NCBI GenBank assembly: GCA_035548495.1
Contig: DASZSV010000051.1
Span: 44,140 to 108,139, forward strand
Length of the DNA stretch: 64,000 nucleotides
Direction of reading: 5' to 3'
From: CAILZL01 sp035548495
GTDB lineage: Bacteria; Pseudomonadota; Gammaproteobacteria; Steroidobacterales; Steroidobacteraceae
Position numbers and translations under genes: made by a program. Shown here piece by piece: positions 62,249 to 64,000 of the stretch (the first letter of the stretch is position 1; each line of letters starts with the position of its first letter). The notes beneath the pieces were generated by a model, which saw nothing but the letters and a program-made list of their open reading frames with translations, was not told where the DNA came from and made no database searches.

Positions 62249-63150
62249 TACTGCTTTATAAATGTTTGGACCTGCGAAACCAGCCAGGGTGTGTCATCCA
62301 GCGGAATGAAGTGATAACTGGCTTCGGACATCTTTATGGTGACCTGTTTTGCCTGCGCATATTGTGCAGCAAAGATGGCACGCGTGCTTTCCTTTGTTGC
62401 GCCATACTGTTTGTAGGCCGCCCATGCGCCCAGCACCAGAATCGGCTGCCTGATATCGGCAATGGCTGCACGTAGATCCGTGGTCATCAATTCATACATG
62501 GCTTCCGTGGTTGTGGCGCGATCACTGCTAGTGGTCCATTTCACCAACATTGGCACGCGTGATGAATCATTGGTCATGCCGTTGACACTGCGGGCTGCAT
62601 TGCTCTTGAATTCCTCATCACTTTGCTTGAGCATGGCATCGCGCATCATCTGCGCTTGAGGACGCATCATGTCCACCGTGGCCGACGGATTCTGTGCTGC
62701 CGGATAGAATGGCAGCGCATCGACAATCACCAGCTTGTCAACATCCTGCGGCGCCTTGATGGCAGCCATCAGACTCAACGTGCCACCCAGGCTATGACCC
62801 ACCAGCACCACATGTCTCAGCTTGTTGCTTTCGATGTAATGAATAATGCTGTCACGCATGGTGTTGAGGAATTCATTGTCCGGATGAAGCAGCGGCGGTT
62901 GACCGGCAAATCCCGGAAGCTGCACCAGATAGCAAGTGTGATTCTTCCTGAATGCGTCACAGGCATTGGTGAACACCTCCGATGCACTGTTCAACCCCGG
63001 GATGAAAATCATTGGCGCGCCCTTACCTTCGACCTTGACGTCCATGCCTTCAAAGGTATCTGCTCTCGATTTGCTCGACACTGATATCGCAACTCCGATG
63101 GCAATGCCGATGGCAAACCAGCGGCTGAGTCGATTGCAACAAATGGACAT
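62248..63150 (-). CDS. exported alpha/beta hydrolase
   Basis: 300 residues, N-terminal signal or anchor (WFAIGIAIGVAISVSSKSRA), then an alpha/beta hydrolase with oxyanion HG-like PMIFIPGLNSAS, nucleophile Ser in VVLVGHSLGGTLSLMAA, acid Asp near ILVLGAWAAYK or VDALPF, and His in SEASYHFIPLDDTPW. Overlaps the kinase start by one base (TAATG), so it is the first gene of the hydrolase-LytS-LytR operon. Substrate unknown. Confidence 0.92.
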   Translation of the reverse strand: MSICCNRLSRWFAIGIAIGVAISVSSKSRADTFEGMDVKVEGKGAPMIFIPGLNSASEVFTNACDAFRKNHTCYLVQLPGFAGQPPLLHPDNEFLNTMRDSIIHYIESNKLRHVVLVGHSLGGTLSLMAAIKAPQDVDKLVIVDALPFYPAAQNPSATVDMMRPQAQMMRDAMLKQSDEEFKSNAARSVNGMTNDSSRVPMLVKWTTSSDRATTTEAMYELMTTDLRAAIADIRQPILVLGAWAAYKQYGATKESTRAIFAAQYAQAKQVTIKMSEASYHFIPLDDTPWLVSQVQTFIKQ

Positions 63151-63310
63151 GATGTGCTCCTGAAAAGAGTGTTATTGAACACTTTCAGGATAGGGTGCCA
63201 GTCAGATTAACGGCGGAAATTCTGGGCAACGGTCGTAATCAGTGATGAGCGGTAGCTTTGAATGAATCCGGAGAGTTACACGTCACAACACTTTTTCAGA
63301 CATGCAGGTT

Positions 63311-63937
63311 TCAATGTGCAGACGACGAACTGCTGTGATTGCATCCCACCATGGTCTTTGAACAAATGTCTTCCACCGGTTTTCTGAGATACGCTGGCTT
63401 CAGATGGTCAAAAAGTGTTCCATTGGCAGGCGGGTGTCTCCCAAAACCAAATCTTGGAGGTGCCGATTCCGAATCCCAATCAATTTGATTGGTTTGAATC
63501 TGGCACTCTTTCTTCAGATTATTTAATGGATCAGATTTACTACATGGATCTTGCTTATTAAAACTCTTGAAATGCGTAGCAGTGAGTTTTTTCGCCGCTT
63601 CTTCAGCAACCGCACTTGCTTTCGCGTCCCAATCAATCAGAACGGGAGCTGACGAAGCAGAACTGCTTGCAGCAGATGTATCCAGCTTGATATCTGGAAC
63701 AACCGTTACACGTTGGGTTTGTTTGACGCCGTTGTCCTTCTTCAGAACAACAGATGATCTTTCCACTTTTTCTTTTATGAAAGTCAGATACGTAACGTGC
63801 GCCTTGTCAACTTTGCGGATTGCACGTGTGTCGAAATTCACCAGCATGATCAACGCCAGATGCGCCAGCAATACAGCCAGCATGACAACAGTACGCGCCC
63901 GTATCGTCCGCGATTGAAACATCCTTCCCCGCATCAT
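63311..63937 (-). CDS. membrane-anchored hypothetical protein
   Basis: 208 residues with an N-terminal transmembrane helix (RTVVMLAVLLAHLALIMLVNFDT), a Ser-rich middle (DTSAASSSASSAPV) and a C-terminal part with Cys pairs (DPCSKSDPLNNLKKECQ; DICSKTMVGCNHSSSSSAH). The layout resembles TonB-like or periplasmic anchored proteins, but no family is recognised. ATGs at 63937, 63934 and 63922 are all possible starts. Confidence 0.65.
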   Translation of the reverse strand: MMRGRMFQSRTIRARTVVMLAVLLAHLALIMLVNFDTRAIRKVDKAHVTYLTFIKEKVERSSVVLKKDNGVKQTQRVTVVPDIKLDTSAASSSASSAPVLIDWDAKASAVAEEAAKKLTATHFKSFNKQDPCSKSDPLNNLKKECQIQTNQIDWDSESAPPRFGFGRHPPANGTLFDHLKPAYLRKPVEDICSKTMVGCNHSSSSSAH

Positions 63938-64000
63938 TCGTTATGATTGCGGGAGGACTTTAGCCCTAATGCAATTGTCGATAATTACGTCAGTGAAACA

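Noticed and set aside
1..64000. CRISPR arrays, prophage or IS transposases
   Set aside because: No regularly spaced direct repeats and no transposase, integrase or phage structural gene among the plausible frames.

Overview
The window reads as a chromosomal segment of a gammaproteobacterium. Evidence: ubiquinone genes (two UbiH/UbiI-type flavin monooxygenases and Coq7), a CRP protein whose recognition helix matches enterobacterial CRP, 6S RNA between zapA and the 5-formyl-THF cyclo-ligase gene, and the E. coli-like block ygfB-pepP-ubiH-ubiI divergent from zapA-ssrS-fau, with rpiA nearby. The genus cannot be named from sequence alone; a Xanthomonadales/Nevskiales-like lineage is only a guess. 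I see no transposase, integrase, prophage or CRISPR array. Most of the window is ordinary core genome, with small accessory pieces and short dispersed repeats.

Layout. 1-4.8 kb: 3' end of apbE, a DUF4337 membrane protein, a SulP anion transporter and a soluble lytic transglycosylase. 4.8-9.5 kb (minus): ygfB-pepP-ubiH-ubiI; the last gene carries an in-frame repeat-like insertion. 9.6-12.6 kb (plus): TIGR02449 protein, zapA, 6S RNA, fau, an EVE protein, a 26-residue lysine-rich protein and rpiA. 12.7-15.2 kb: pyrD, a possible micro-ORF, a duplicated tRNA-associated repeat, tRNA-Gln(CUG), rpsI and rplM. 15.3-20.2 kb: coq7, crp, a probably frameshifted DUF5946 gene, rpe, djlA and purC. 20.3-23.8 kb: a histidine kinase followed by a REC-PAS-GGDEF-EAL protein. 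23.9-31.0 kb: a BrkB/YihY membrane protein, pmbA (tldE), yjgA/darP, purEK, an ExeA-type ATPase with an FHA domain and a CTP-synthase-like amidotransferase.

31.0-38.9 kb is a long minus-strand array. In transcription order it holds tldD, an AlbA_2/Schlafen-type ATP-binding protein, a small membrane protein, a circularly permuted ATP-grasp protein, an alpha-E protein, a transglutaminase and the Anbu proteasome-like peptidase. The last four are the known Anbu gene set. 39.3-51.4 kb holds secreted or lipoprotein hypotheticals, a DUF945 protein, clpB with a sigma-32-like promoter, a ZIP transporter with a DUF2127 partner, and a poly-serine lipoprotein. 

51.6-59.1 kb is the best-defined accessory system. 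An ArsR-family repressor with BigR/SqrR-like cysteines diverges from DUF2892, an RND adaptor, an RND pump and a sulfide:quinone oxidoreductase. A perfect ATTAG-N6-CTAAT palindrome fills the spacer of a near-consensus promoter between them, so this looks like a sulfide or persulfide response unit. A MITE-like palindrome at 51584-51779 supplies the stop codon of the adjacent dienelactone hydrolase gene. The right end holds a lipoprotein, a GNAT protein, an alpha/beta hydrolase-LytS-LytR operon and an unrecognised membrane-anchored protein.
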